DNA of 64,000 bases from Sessilibacter corallicola (GCF_021290925.1 NZ_JAJSLX010000003.1:62001-126000); one strand, 5' to 3'; shown: positions 19,338-28,888, counted from the first letter of the stretch. Program-made: numbers and translations. The notes: generated from the sequence alone by a model not told the origin.

Positions 19338-20516
19338 CTATAAATTTGAATTAACGGTTTTTAATATTTGAACAGTTTTTATAAAGTCAGATTCTGTCGT
19401 TATTTTTGCTTCGAACAACGCTGATTCCACCGCAGAAATTTGCAGAGACATTGTTTTAGCTATGTCTTCACTGATCGTTTGTTGTTGCATGTTGGAGCTT
19501 GAAAAACGGAATTTATATTTCTTGAAAATCTCTTCGCGCAAACTCTCAAGCAAAAATTCCGTATGTTTGTATTTCCAATGGAATTGCGCCGAAGCGTTGA
19601 TGTGTTCATTGAGAGAACGACGAGTATTTATCGTTGTCGCCACGGCAGGTAAAAATCGTTTTGCTCGATAAATTAGCCATATAACCAGTAACAGGGCAAT
19701 GGAAATAATCAGTTCGTAAGCATTTTTCCAAATCAAAACCGTCAGCGGCACAAAGTCGGTTCCAACTAAAAATTGTATTTCTTTTTGGGAGCCTGTTAAC
19801 AAATGCAATAGGTAGGCGTTATCGTCATCCGAAATATAGGCGTTTTGCCAGATGCTTACATTCGGTAATACGGTAACCAGCCCGGACTGCACATTGAGTT
19901 GCAGGAACTGAATTCCTTCGTTATTTCTTGCCCAATAAAAAGGGACATAACCGTCGTATTCCTCATCACCTTGGTGAAAGAAGTATTCGTGGTATAACGG
20001 GGCGTAACTGCCAAAATTAATCACCAGTGTTTCATCAACACCGTCAAAGTTTAGCTTGGTGTAATAACTGTCGATTTCATCGCCTTCGATTAACGGTTGT
20101 TCCGATTCACTTTCTTCCACAGATGAGCTACCGACGCCAATTCCTAGCTCTGTCAGTAATTTACTGTCTAAATACTGACTGGAATCTGAGTTAGGTAATG
20201 CCAATATAAGATGACCACCCTCGGACACCCACTTTGACAATTTATCTTCCTGTTTAACGGATACGATATTCGAATAATTGGAGATAATTAATACGTCGAT
20301 TTCCGACAAATTTTCGATGCTGTTGAATCCGTAAGAAATATTAGGGTTTTTGTCATCCAGCGTTAAAAACTTTTCTGCGGCTAAATATCGGTTAGATCGT
20401 GCCTCTTTGCTCCAGCCTCGGTCTACCGTTGTTGTATAAGACTCAAAAAGTAAAAAGAACAATCCAATCAGGAGAAAGACTAAACCTGCCAGTATTGCTA
20501 GTAATTTATTCGGCAT
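19338..20516 (-). CDS. DUF4350 membrane protein
   Basis: A 392-residue protein with an N-terminal helix (about 5-25), a large extracytoplasmic domain of GATase-like DUF4350 type (INVLIISNYSNIV and GGHLILALPNSD-like strands) and a second helix at about 262-285. A cytoplasmic helical tail follows. In MoxR operons of this layout DUF4350 normally sits between the DUF4129 and MoxR genes, as here. It overlaps the upstream DUF4129 gene by 11 bp. Function is unknown beyond the operon association. Confidence 0.85.
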   Translation of the reverse strand: MPNKLLAILAGLVFLLIGLFFLLFESYTTTVDRGWSKEARSNRYLAAEKFLTLDDKNPNISYGFNSIENLSEIDVLIISNYSNIVSVKQEDKLSKWVSEGGHLILALPNSDSSQYLDSKLLTELGIGVGSSSVEESESEQPLIEGDEIDSYYTKLNFDGVDETLVINFGSYAPLYHEYFFHQGDEEYDGYVPFYWARNNEGIQFLQLNVQSGLVTVLPNVSIWQNAYISDDDNAYLLHLLTGSQKEIQFLVGTDFVPLTVLIWKNAYELIISIALLLVIWLIYRAKRFLPAVATTINTRRSLNEHINASAQFHWKYKHTEFLLESLREEIFKKYKFRFSSSNMQQQTISEDIAKTMSLQISAVESALFEAKITTESDFIKTVQILKTVNSNL

Positions 20517-22089
20517 TAGAAAACACTCCAGACCAACGATTACACAAAGTATTGAGTGTTTCTTCTGTTGGTTGAACGTGGCCGTAGGCCAACTGCTGCC
20601 ATACTGTCGTCATATCTGAGATAAAACCTGTTAAGGAGTTGTCATCTCCTTGAGTAACAACCGCTAAGCATTCGCCTTCGGTATAGCTTTCGTCAAATCT
20701 GAAGCCTTTTTCGGTCATTAATTTAGAAAGCGTGGCTCTGTAGAGTAGGCCAATAGCCTGGCGGGTGTTGCCAGCTTTGAACAGAGTTATTACTTCTTCT
20801 GGGATGTTCTCTGGCAAGCTCTCTTGTGTAACGTCTAATCCGAATAGTGTGTTGGTTTCTTTGGTGCTGTTGTTGAGTGGTAGCTTTTTTGAGTAGCCGA
20901 TTAAGTAAGCGATGTTGGTTCGGTATCGGTAAATTAGAATAGAAATAACGATGAGCAAAGCAGAAATTAACAGTGCTTTAATGATAAATGCCACGTTGTT
21001 TAAATAACCCGAAACTTCAATATCTCCGGAGCCTGAGTTGGCAAAGTGTTTTTCAAACCAGCGACCGAACGCATTAATCAATTTCTCGAGCCAATTTAAA
21101 TCGCCGTCATATTCAAAACTTTTTAAACGCCAAGCGCTAATGGTTTCTTCATTGGTGAAGTCTTCGCCCTTGAAAATATCGTTTATTCTACTTTTGGCCT
21201 CGTCTTTATTGTTGACTTGATCAAAATCATTGTGAAGGACCTGATGTTCTAGGTCGTTTGATTGGGCATAGACAGGAGTGGGCGAAAAGGTAAGGCCACC
21301 CACTAATAGAGCACCAAATACGAGTATTGTAGGAAGCTTTCCCGCTCCGATGTATTTTTCTTTTTCAAGCATGTTTCGAAAACTGATTTCGATATCCCAA
21401 GCTTCAAGTTCTATTCTTCTATTGATATAGAGCATAAAGCCTGCGCAAATATAGAAAGGTTCGATGATGGAAACGGTGAGTAAAACTGATGCTATTTGAT
21501 AATAACTAACATGAATACTGTTTGAGCTGTACCAATTGAATACGTCACCGAAATAATCGATTGGAACTAGTAATGCTAACAAAGCGATTAGTGCGTACTG
21601 AAACACAAAGACGCTCAAAAAACACATCATAGTGAGCAAAATAGATTCACTTGTGCCTTGTTGATGCAAGACTCTAAGACGTTTTGCCCGTGTTTTGCCG
21701 CTTACTTGTTCCAGCAGCGTGATTGGTAAGTCATAGGAGCGGGTAAAGCTAAATCTTCGCCATAAAAGCGATCCTAGCCAATCAAACTTAAGAATTTTTA
21801 ACCACTGGTTAAAAACTGTTTTGACTGGCTGAACTTCACCGAATAACGCTCGACTGACAAAAAATAGTGGGGCACGCTCAAATAAGGGTTTCAGCCACCA
21901 GATAATCAGCCCAGCCCAAATAGGGTGGTCTGATAACACCAAAAAAATACCGATAGAAAATAAGAAAAACGGCAAAGCGTAAAGAATAAATAGCGACCGG
22001 TACCATTGCGTCGCCATTTTAAAACCGACATCCACTGCTTGCCACGGCGTTCTTTTTTTTGGGCTTACCTGAATTTTATTGAGATCCAC
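20506..22089 (-). CDS. DUF4129-containing membrane protein
   Basis: A 527-residue polytopic protein. It has helices at about 30-75 and several more to about 230. A periplasmic stretch with a helical segment lies around 275-350, then a further TM at about 370-390. The C-terminal cytoplasmic DUF4129 domain runs from about 430 to 515 (NTRQAIGLLYRATLSKL, then SYTEGECLAVV). The DUF4129 domain is the conserved mark of transglutaminase or MoxR-linked operons. Both ends overlap neighbours (14 bp with the SpoIIM-like gene, 11 bp with the DUF4350 gene), which argues for strict co-expression. Confidence 0.82.
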   Translation of the reverse strand: MDLNKIQVSPKKRTPWQAVDVGFKMATQWYRSLFILYALPFFLFSIGIFLVLSDHPIWAGLIIWWLKPLFERAPLFFVSRALFGEVQPVKTVFNQWLKILKFDWLGSLLWRRFSFTRSYDLPITLLEQVSGKTRAKRLRVLHQQGTSESILLTMMCFLSVFVFQYALIALLALLVPIDYFGDVFNWYSSNSIHVSYYQIASVLLTVSIIEPFYICAGFMLYINRRIELEAWDIEISFRNMLEKEKYIGAGKLPTILVFGALLVGGLTFSPTPVYAQSNDLEHQVLHNDFDQVNNKDEAKSRINDIFKGEDFTNEETISAWRLKSFEYDGDLNWLEKLINAFGRWFEKHFANSGSGDIEVSGYLNNVAFIIKALLISALLIVISILIYRYRTNIAYLIGYSKKLPLNNSTKETNTLFGLDVTQESLPENIPEEVITLFKAGNTRQAIGLLYRATLSKLMTEKGFRFDESYTEGECLAVVTQGDDNSLTGFISDMTTVWQQLAYGHVQPTEETLNTLCNRWSGVFSNAE

Positions 22090-23062
22090 GGGTTTTCCCT
22101 ACGAATAAAAAATAAGCGGTAAGAAGAACGGCCATAGACCCACCAAATGTGTATTTGATGGAATTGGGAATAGCAGTACTTGAAGACCAAAATGCTTCGA
22201 TAAACGCCGCAATTAGCAGCATTACCGCTGCACCATAGACAATAATGATCGCTTCTTTCGAGGCAAGCTTCATGGCATCGATTCTTGATAAATTTCCAGG
22301 ATCGACCAACGCTAAGCCAATTTTTAAGCCTGCGGCACCAGAAAAGACAATACCGGTTAGTTCGAAGGCGGCGTGTCCGACCACAAAACCGTAAAACGTA
22401 TCGACAAAGCCAATTTGAGTTAAATAACCGGCAACGGAACCTATGTGTAAGCCGTTAAATAACAATATAAACACGGTTCCAACACCGCCAATTAATCCCA
22501 GCGCGAAGGTACGAAAGCCGATGCCAATATTATTAAAAATGTAATAACCAAACATGGTTAAATCGTCGGATGAATCTCGCTCTCGACCCAGTGATTTATT
22601 CGACGGGTCATACATGCTCTCATATTCCATGACCGTGAACACGTCAGAAATGCTGTAAATTAATTCTGGGTTAAAGTAGCAAGAGAGAGCAAAGAAAAAT
22701 AACGGTAAGTAAAAAAGTAAGCTAGATACCAGAACCAATTTGCCGTTTGCACGTACGGCTTGCGGGAAGGTTCTGAAGATAAAGATCAATACTTTATGCT
22801 GAGAGTAACGGTTGTTTTGGTACAACAAATGATGAGATTGAAGCACCAATTCATTTAGATGACCGATAAGTTGCGGTGTGTAATTTCGAGACTTAGCAAC
22901 CGCTAAGTGCTGGCAAAGCTGGCGATAAAGGCTCGGGAATTCTTTTACGGCGGTTTTATTTGAGGCTGCGAAAATATCCAACTGGTCTCCTTTTCTGGAG
23001 AGGATGTTTTCAATTTCGAACCAAAGTGATTCGTATTTTTGTTCAAAGGCTTGCTGTTTCAA
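22076..23062 (-). CDS. SpoIIM-like (stage II sporulation protein M family) membrane protein
   Basis: A 328-residue protein. The N-terminal about 95 residues are soluble and helical (FEQKYESLWFEIENIL). Five or six membrane helices follow, with SpoIIM-family features: a FNNIGIGFRTFALGL segment and GFVVGHAAFELTGIVFSGAAG, containing His and Glu in a glycine-rich helix. In non-sporulating bacteria this family occurs beside RDD and MoxR genes. It overlaps the RDD gene by 4 bp and the DUF4129 gene by 14 bp. Confidence 0.87.
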   Translation of the reverse strand: MKQQAFEQKYESLWFEIENILSRKGDQLDIFAASNKTAVKEFPSLYRQLCQHLAVAKSRNYTPQLIGHLNELVLQSHHLLYQNNRYSQHKVLIFIFRTFPQAVRANGKLVLVSSLLFYLPLFFFALSCYFNPELIYSISDVFTVMEYESMYDPSNKSLGRERDSSDDLTMFGYYIFNNIGIGFRTFALGLIGGVGTVFILLFNGLHIGSVAGYLTQIGFVDTFYGFVVGHAAFELTGIVFSGAAGLKIGLALVDPGNLSRIDAMKLASKEAIIIVYGAAVMLLIAAFIEAFWSSSTAIPNSIKYTFGGSMAVLLTAYFLFVGKTRGSQ

Positions 23063-23745
23063 TCTTTACCACCCAAATACCATTTTCCCAATCCATGAAG
23101 ATGATTCACCGCGTTTTTATTTTGCAGACCGTGAATGGGCTCTAAAATATTGGCTATTTCTTGAGCGCGATCAGACGAAAACTCGCTGTGCCTCTGAGTG
23201 AAGTTAACAATAGCGACTTGGTCTTCTAACTCCAACGTTAAGTTTGGCGCGATGGCTTTTACTTTTGGCAGTTGCTCAGAATCTTTGGTCCGATTTTTAT
23301 AAACAACAATGGTGCCGGCAGATAAATCACCTAAGCGTTTATAGTGGGGATTTAAAATCATGGTAATTAATCCGCCAACATACAACACCGGCAAAAAATC
23401 CACAGTACGCAAGAAATTACGAATAATCGATGAGTTCCAGCTGACCGGCGTTAAATCATCGTTGACAACCACCAAACCAACAATGCGTTTTCCCGGTGTT
23501 TGGCCGCGATACAATACTTCGAATAATGTTGGGTAAAACCACTCCAGAAGGAAATAGGCAATGAATACAGGGCCAACAGTCCAATTCAAGCTTTGGAAAA
23601 TTAAATAAAAAACATAAATCACCCCAAACCGGATGCTTATGTCGATAATAAACGCGAGAATTCTCGGTATTGGCCCTGCTAATTCCGCAGTGAGATCAAC
23701 GCCTTCTGGAGTCTCTACTTTGTATTCGGTATTAATTAGGTACAT
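23059..23745 (-). CDS. RDD-family membrane protein
   Basis: A 228-residue RDD protein. The name-giving segment lies at the N-terminus (GPIPRILAFIIDISIRFG), with helices at about 27-62 and one around 120-135. The family motif RGQTPGKRIVGLVVV is followed by NSSIIRNFLRTVDFLP. The C-terminal about 70 residues are soluble. RDD proteins are transport-like membrane proteins of unclear substrate. It is the second gene of the operon. Its ATG directly abuts the stop of the first gene. Confidence 0.9.
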   Translation of the reverse strand: MYLINTEYKVETPEGVDLTAELAGPIPRILAFIIDISIRFGVIYVFYLIFQSLNWTVGPVFIAYFLLEWFYPTLFEVLYRGQTPGKRIVGLVVVNDDLTPVSWNSSIIRNFLRTVDFLPVLYVGGLITMILNPHYKRLGDLSAGTIVVYKNRTKDSEQLPKVKAIAPNLTLELEDQVAIVNFTQRHSEFSSDRAQEIANILEPIHGLQNKNAVNHLHGLGKWYLGGKD

Positions 23746-24594
23746 TTACAATGTTTGATTATTGTTTGCTGTTTGAGAGTCCAGTGTTTGGGAATCCGAT
23801 GTTTGAGCTTCTGAATTATCAGTGTCTGAGGTTTTAGTACCTAATGTTTCAGTACCTAGACCAAATATATTCCGGTAAGTAATACCAATCGCAATAAAAC
23901 TCATTGGAATCGTCCAAATTAAACCGATACCAAATGGAAGCATTGCAATCATGTTTAATACAAGAAGCACAAATACGATACCAAACATGGTAAACCATTT
24001 GTGTGTGATTGCTTTGCGTGAGGTTTCCATCGCTCTCCAAAAAGACAAGTCTTTTTCAGCCACCAGCGGTGCAGAAAGCGCGTAGGCAATCGCGAGATAG
24101 ATACCAGGTATGATCAAAAGATAGCTTCCGATATTGATAAAAATTCCTGAGACCAAGATCACGGCAAATAAAGGAAAGGTTTTATGGTATTGGCTAAACA
24201 GCATACCGACAGAGATCGGTTGATCCGTTGCCCGATTAATTCCCATCATGATTAGAGCAACGGTCATAGGGGTCGTTGCTATTATCAGTCCAAGGTAAAA
24301 TACAATGATTAGAACCATAAAAAATCCCGATAAAGTCACATTGGTCATGCCTGCCAAGGTTATAAATATCGGTATCATTGCTATTACTACGGCCAGTACA
24401 AATAAAAGCCCATACACAGACAGCGCTAAGTTAAACGTCCACTTAGTCCCTTTGGTTAATCGCCAAGATTCATTAATTACATCAGCTACGGTTAATTGGT
24501 AATTGCCTGAAAGCCCTTTTTCGAGAGAGCCATAATCAGAGTGCGTTACGTTTTCTGACAAATCTGATGTTGGAGCTTGGTAGATATTGCTCAT
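23746..24594 (-). CDS. Polytopic membrane protein, first gene of the MoxR operon
   Basis: A 282-residue protein. A soluble start (about 1-50) is followed by six predicted helices between about 55 and 245, with a family-like LLIIPGIYLAIAYALSAPLVAEKD segment. This architecture recurs in DUF975/BPSS1780-like membrane proteins. The last about 35 residues form a low-complexity Thr/Ser/Gln tail with near repeats (SDSQT, LDSQT), which is unusual and may be slippage-prone. Its stop touches the start of the RDD gene. The operon promoter must lie in 24595-24855. The exact family is uncertain. Confidence 0.75.
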   Translation of the reverse strand: MSNIYQAPTSDLSENVTHSDYGSLEKGLSGNYQLTVADVINESWRLTKGTKWTFNLALSVYGLLFVLAVVIAMIPIFITLAGMTNVTLSGFFMVLIIVFYLGLIIATTPMTVALIMMGINRATDQPISVGMLFSQYHKTFPLFAVILVSGIFINIGSYLLIIPGIYLAIAYALSAPLVAEKDLSFWRAMETSRKAITHKWFTMFGIVFVLLVLNMIAMLPFGIGLIWTIPMSFIAIGITYRNIFGLGTETLGTKTSDTDNSEAQTSDSQTLDSQTANNNQTL

Positions 24595-24855
24595 AATTTA
24601 TCCTTAACGATGGTAGGTATATTGACTACTGCTGTAGCAGTACTGAATGTTATGTCTATCCTTACCAGGCTTAGTTAATAGACTCTTATGGTTGTGTTGG
24701 CTTTTTTCTGAATATCTCACGTTATTATTGATAGATGAAATAATAAGTTGTTGTTTATTCGAATATTTTTTACACCTTACGAGTTCGTCTAATCACAAAA
24801 TCTTACAAGTATACTATTTTATATCTATTGACCATGAACTTATGTGTGAATTGAT

Positions 24856-25380
24856 ATGGACAGTAAAAGTGAAGTCATTAAGTACGTTGCTCCAACTCTC
24901 GCTACGGCGCTAAACGGGCCTTTTTCTGGCGTTGCCAATCAGTATTTGGCGGATAAGCTTACCGATTACGCCGCAGCAAACGATTCGAACATTGACGATT
25001 CTCTAACGAAAGCTCTTCAAGCACCAGAAGGCTTACAAAAATTAAAATTAATCGACAAAGAATTCAGCCAAGAAATGAAAAAGCTGAATGTGGATGTGTT
25101 TAATTTAACGCCAGAATCAAAATCAGTTGCGAAAGACAAACCCAAGGCCAGCTATAAACCGCAAGTTTGGATTAGCCTTCTGTTTTTAGTGGCTTATTTC
25201 GCGATGTTGTCTGCTATTTTTGCAGTTGAAGTCAGCGATACGCTAAATATGAAGAAAGGTGATAATTCACTGATGGGTGAATTGCAGATACTGTTTGGCG
25301 TGTTAACCGCCGGGGTGGGGCAGGTGTTGAGTTATTGGTTTGGCGGTGCTCTCAAGAATTCGAGACAAGAAGCACCGTAA
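24856..25380 (+). CDS. 3TM holin-like membrane protein
   Basis: A 174-residue protein. The N-terminal about 80 residues look like phage-derived 3TM-type holin proteins (small domain with ALNGPFSGVANQYLADKL, then IDDSLTKALQAPEGL). Two membrane helices follow at about 107-125 and 143-165 with GVGQVLSYWFGGALKNS at the end. That ending is typical of gene-transfer-agent and phage holins. No other phage gene is nearby, so it is probably a domesticated or orphan copy. The ATG has only a weak ribosome site. It could also be a general small membrane protein. Confidence 0.65.
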   Translation: MDSKSEVIKYVAPTLATALNGPFSGVANQYLADKLTDYAAANDSNIDDSLTKALQAPEGLQKLKLIDKEFSQEMKKLNVDVFNLTPESKSVAKDKPKASYKPQVWISLLFLVAYFAMLSAIFAVEVSDTLNMKKGDNSLMGELQILFGVLTAGVGQVLSYWFGGALKNSRQEAP

Positions 25381-25427
25381 AACTGCGTAACTATTGCTTT
25401 CACTTGTATGGTTTTAACTTGTTTGGC

Positions 25428-26294
25428 TTAGCTTGCGTCTCGCAGTGCGGTTTCGCCGTCTTCGATAGTTAAGCTATCTTCTGTTCGAGACGCGAGTTTT
25501 AGTGCTTTTTTCTCGGCTTTTCGGCGCTCTTGGGTCTGTTTCCAGTCAATAATCGAAAAATTCCCATCAAAATCTTCCACTAATGCCGTGCAGGATTCTA
25601 CCCAGTCGCCGGTATTGTAGTAGCACACGTTGTTAATGGTTTTAAGCGCGCTGTGGTGAATGTGGCCGCAGATAATGCCGTCGTAGTTATTCTTTTCAGC
25701 GTAATGAGACGCTGCATCTTCGTAATCGCCAATGTAGGTTTGGGCGCGTTTAATATGGCTTTTTAGATATCCTGCAAGCGACCAGTAGCCGTAACCGTAT
25801 TTAGCGCGTACTCGGTTGTACAAGCGATTTAAAAACATTAAAAAGTCGTAACCCCAGTCACCAATCCATTTTAGAATTCGATGAGCGCGCGTAACACCGT
25901 CAAACTGATCACCGTGCATAACCACGAACTCTTTCTTATCGGCAGAGACGTGGGTCATTTTATTGATGAGGTGAATGTTGTCGAAGCGGTTGTTGGCGAA
26001 TTTTCTTAAAAATTCATCGTGGTTGCCGGTGATGTAATAAATCTTAACGCCGCGCTTAGACATCTTTAAAATCTTACGAATAATTCGCGTGTAAGATTTT
26101 TTCCAATGAACCTTCTTGCGCATTCTCCAGCCGTCAATGAAATCCCCGACGATGTATAATGAATCGCATCGATGTACTTTTAAGAATTGATTGAGTAGGT
26201 CGGCTTTGCAATCTTTAGTGCCTAAGTGAACATCTGATATAAAAATGGAACGGTAATTATTAACGGCTTCCAACGCAGAATCACTCATCGACAT
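25428..26294 (-). CDS. LpxH-family metallophosphoesterase (UDP-2,3-diacylglucosamine diphosphatase-like)
   Basis: A 288-residue calcineurin-like phosphoesterase related to LpxH, which cleaves UDP-2,3-diacylglucosamine to lipid X in lipid A synthesis. Metal ligands are visible: D21-x-H23 (SDVHLG), D51 (GDFIDGW), N91-H92 (GNHDE), a His in VMHGDQFDGV and GHIHH near residue 220. It is longer than E. coli LpxH (240) and has a basic C-terminal tail. It belongs to the LpxH2-like group, whose lipid A role is less certain. It is monocistronic, divergent from slyX across about 260 bp of AT-rich DNA. Confidence 0.85.
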   Translation of the reverse strand: MSMSDSALEAVNNYRSIFISDVHLGTKDCKADLLNQFLKVHRCDSLYIVGDFIDGWRMRKKVHWKKSYTRIIRKILKMSKRGVKIYYITGNHDEFLRKFANNRFDNIHLINKMTHVSADKKEFVVMHGDQFDGVTRAHRILKWIGDWGYDFLMFLNRLYNRVRAKYGYGYWSLAGYLKSHIKRAQTYIGDYEDAASHYAEKNNYDGIICGHIHHSALKTINNVCYYNTGDWVESCTALVEDFDGNFSIIDWKQTQERRKAEKKALKLASRTEDSLTIEDGETALRDAS

Positions 26295-26552
26295 TTGACA
26301 CTTCTTATTGCTGTGAGAATAAAAAAACGATAATAATCAAATACCTAGAGTGGAGATAAAACGGTATTTTCATTACTATTCGGCGAATATTGCGCCTGCA
26401 ATGTGTCATTTGCGTGGCAGTATTTTGACGGAATGATTAATTCTTATACGAAATCGATAGTCGCAGTTATGTTAATAATGTGCTGCTATTCATTAAACTT
26501 ATTTCAAATACGTTGTTAATAGTAAGAGCGTGTTTAATCCGAGGGGAATCCG

Positions 26553-26780
26553 TTGGCTAACCAGACCAGTGATATTGAAGACTTGCAGTCGAGATTGGCG
26601 TTTCAAGAAGATACGATTGCGAGCTTAGATAAAATCGTTGCCACGCAAGATCGAGCAATTAGCGATTTAACTAAGCAAATCACTCATTTGAATGAGCAAA
26701 TTAAAGAGCTAAGAGAAGCGGTTCGATCGTCGCAATCTGGTGGGTTTAATTTGGTTGATGAACGGCCACCGCATTATTGA
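26553..26780 (+). CDS. slyX: SlyX family protein
   Basis: A 75-residue coiled-coil protein with the SlyX pattern: heptads from about 6 to 58 (LQSRLAFQEDTIASLDKIV) and the conserved C-terminal PPHY. TTG start with a strong GAGGGGA ribosome site, which decides the start. Function is unknown in all bacteria. A 19-bp near-perfect tandem repeat covers the end of the gene and the sequence just past the stop. Confidence 0.92.
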   Translation: MANQTSDIEDLQSRLAFQEDTIASLDKIVATQDRAISDLTKQITHLNEQIKELREAVRSSQSGGFNLVDERPPHY

Positions 26781-26801
26781 TTGGCCACCGCGTTATTGGT
26801 T
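26764..26801 (+). repeat. Tandem 19-bp duplication at the slyX stop
   Basis: Two consecutive copies of GGCCACCGC(A/G)TTATTG(A/G)TT, differing at two positions. The first copy encodes the end of SlyX with its TGA; the second is untranslated. Confidence 0.75.
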
Positions 26802-26824
26802 AATAGGTACGAATCTTTAGTGTT

Positions 26825-26849
26825 CGCGCTCGCAATGAAATCGAGCGCG
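26825..26849. terminator. Hairpin between convergent slyX and bepA
   Basis: A perfect 8-bp GC-rich stem CGCGCTCG/CGAGCGCG with a 9-nt loop. There is no clear T-run on either side, so termination is only likely. Confidence 0.45.
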
Positions 26850-26861
26850 TTAGGTAAAAGT

Positions 26862-28325
26862 TTAAAGTTTTTCGTTTCTCATTCGTTCCAGATCTTTTAA
26901 GCGTTGATCAAGAATTGCTTTTTGATAGTCAGATTTAGCAATTTTCTTTGCATTCTTAAGCTGAGTTCGGGCTTTGTCGTAGATGCCGTTGAGCATAAAG
27001 TATTCGGCTCGGGCCTGATGCAATCCCAAAATATTACCCGCCAATCCTCGCACTTCGGCTAAAAGGTACCAAATATAGTCGTCTTTAGGGCGGCGAGTAC
27101 TGTGTTTGGTGAGCACCACTTCGGCTTGTGAATATCGACCACCGTCCATCAGTATTTCAGCCAAAGCTGTATTCAGCGGATGATTCTTAGGGCGAGTGCG
27201 TAATTCTGATTCTAAACGTCGCTGGGCGCTGTCGAATTCACCTTGTTTGGCTTCAAGCTTCGCCATGGCAATGATGTAGGCGTTTTCGTCGGGCTCATTT
27301 TCTAGCAGATACTGAATTTGATCGTAGGCTCGATCGAATTGCCCGGATTCCGTTAAAGCCAAAGCAAGTCCGTAGCGACTGGCGTTTTCCGACGGTGTAT
27401 CGCCTTCGAGTTCGTAAGCAAATGTTTTGGCGGCAATGTTCGCGTTTTCGGCGTGCAGCAGCCGTGAACGCGCTTGCATTAAATAGAATCGATCGTTGTT
27501 CACGTACTGCTTTTCAGGGTGTTTTTGCGCGCGATTGCGAGCGTCTGCAACTCGGCTTTCGGTGATTGGGTGAGTCAACAAAAATTCCGGCGGGCGAGAG
27601 GTATAGCGCAGCTCACGCAGCATTCGCTCGAACATTTCTGCGCCTGCGGCCGGGTTACGGCCAGAGGCAACCATGGTTTGCAAGCCAATCCGATCGGCTT
27701 CCTGCTCATTTTGACGACTGAAACGTAAACGAGAATCTAAAGCCGCCGCTTGCGTTGCTGTTAGGGCCGCGATGCCCGCGTCGCCACCGGCAGTGGCAGC
27801 AAGAATCAAACTGGCGAGCAGACCAGCCATGGTTGGAATGGTGGAATTGCTTTGTTTTTCAAGGGAGCGAGCAAAATGGCGTTGGCTCAAGTGAGCAAGT
27901 TCGTGGGCAAGTACAGAAGCCATTTGGTTTTCATTTCCGGCGTACAAGAACAAGCCGGTATTTACACCAACAACGCCGCCAGGTACGGCAAACGCGTTAA
28001 TTGTTGGGTTGGGAACAACGACTAAATCTAAACTTTGATCTTTAAGTTGGCTGTATTTTGCCAAATCTTGAATTAAGGTTTCTAAGTACTCATACATTAA
28101 CGGGTCAGACGATGTACGCACTTGGCTGCGATAAGAGCGAAGCCACGCTTGACCGAGTTTCTTTTCTCTTGCTGGAGAAATAATCGACGACGCACCGTCA
28201 CCTAAATCGGGTAACTGAATTTCTGCTGAGGAAGAAGAAATGGTATAGGGGAGAGGCAAGCTCAGGAGCATTGCAAGTAGGGTGCGTTGAGCAATTTTTC
28301 TAGAAGTTTTCGTCACGGGCGTCAT
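26862..28325 (-). CDS. bepA: M48 metalloprotease/chaperone BepA with TPR domain
   Basis: A periplasmic M48 peptidase of the BepA/YfgC type, which assists LptD and BAM assembly or degrades misfolded outer-membrane proteins. A signal peptide lies near the N-terminus (LLAMLLSLPLPYTISSSSA). The zinc motif HELAH is near residue 140, with a downstream Glu in RQNEQEADRIGL. The C-terminal half is TPR-like (repeated Ala/Leu helices up to YQKAILDQRLKDL). I choose the ATG at 28325 (487 residues). A GTG at 28370 would add 15 residues before an already complete signal peptide. Neither start has a good ribosome site. It is convergent with slyX. Confidence 0.9.
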   Translation of the reverse strand: MTPVTKTSRKIAQRTLLAMLLSLPLPYTISSSSAEIQLPDLGDGASSIISPAREKKLGQAWLRSYRSQVRTSSDPLMYEYLETLIQDLAKYSQLKDQSLDLVVVPNPTINAFAVPGGVVGVNTGLFLYAGNENQMASVLAHELAHLSQRHFARSLEKQSNSTIPTMAGLLASLILAATAGGDAGIAALTATQAAALDSRLRFSRQNEQEADRIGLQTMVASGRNPAAGAEMFERMLRELRYTSRPPEFLLTHPITESRVADARNRAQKHPEKQYVNNDRFYLMQARSRLLHAENANIAAKTFAYELEGDTPSENASRYGLALALTESGQFDRAYDQIQYLLENEPDENAYIIAMAKLEAKQGEFDSAQRRLESELRTRPKNHPLNTALAEILMDGGRYSQAEVVLTKHSTRRPKDDYIWYLLAEVRGLAGNILGLHQARAEYFMLNGIYDKARTQLKNAKKIAKSDYQKAILDQRLKDLERMRNEKL

Positions 28326-28370
28326 TCTATGTCGTTGAATCTGGTCCAAATAGCTGAGAAAGCAATTCAC

Positions 28371-28888
28371 TCAAAATGATTTAGGCAATATTTGCGTCTA
28401 ATTTTAGAGCAGCTATTTCATAGGTATTTGATTCTATGGATATTCTGACCAACTGGGTAATAGGAGTTCATCACTTTTGCTGAAAATCTTTATTTTTACA
28501 ATATCGGTTACCCTGAACCATGCCTTGTAAACTTGTGCTCAAATAACCTTATTATCAAGGTTAGTCATTTAGTTGTCATATAATTCGGTTTAAAATTTTA
28601 TTTTAACTTATTGAAAATAAAGACATATTTATAACATTTTGCAGTCTGATGTAAATTCTCATCCATATAGAAAATACGTTAACTGCAATCAAAAGCGTCT
28701 GGTGAGGCAAATGTTGATTATTCGTTTGCCAAAACCATTCGAATTGATTATTAAATATTCATCTTGCAATTGTTAGTACGAAAACTGTTCGATTGAGGCG
28801 TGGCGAGATTGATTTTCCACTCCAAGAACCATTTAGCGTAAGTTTGTACTTCTTTTATAGCAGTGACTTTTATTAGAATGGCCGACTT
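28371..28888. other. Long AT-rich divergent intergenic region
   Basis: 518 bp between bepA and the tusA-like gene. No ORF, hairpin or RNA gene stands out. It must hold both promoters. Confidence 0.5.

Noticed and set aside
24647-24913. 88-codon frame before the holin-like gene
   Set aside because: It overlaps the next gene out of frame and is a random Leu/Ser-rich translation of AT-rich DNA.
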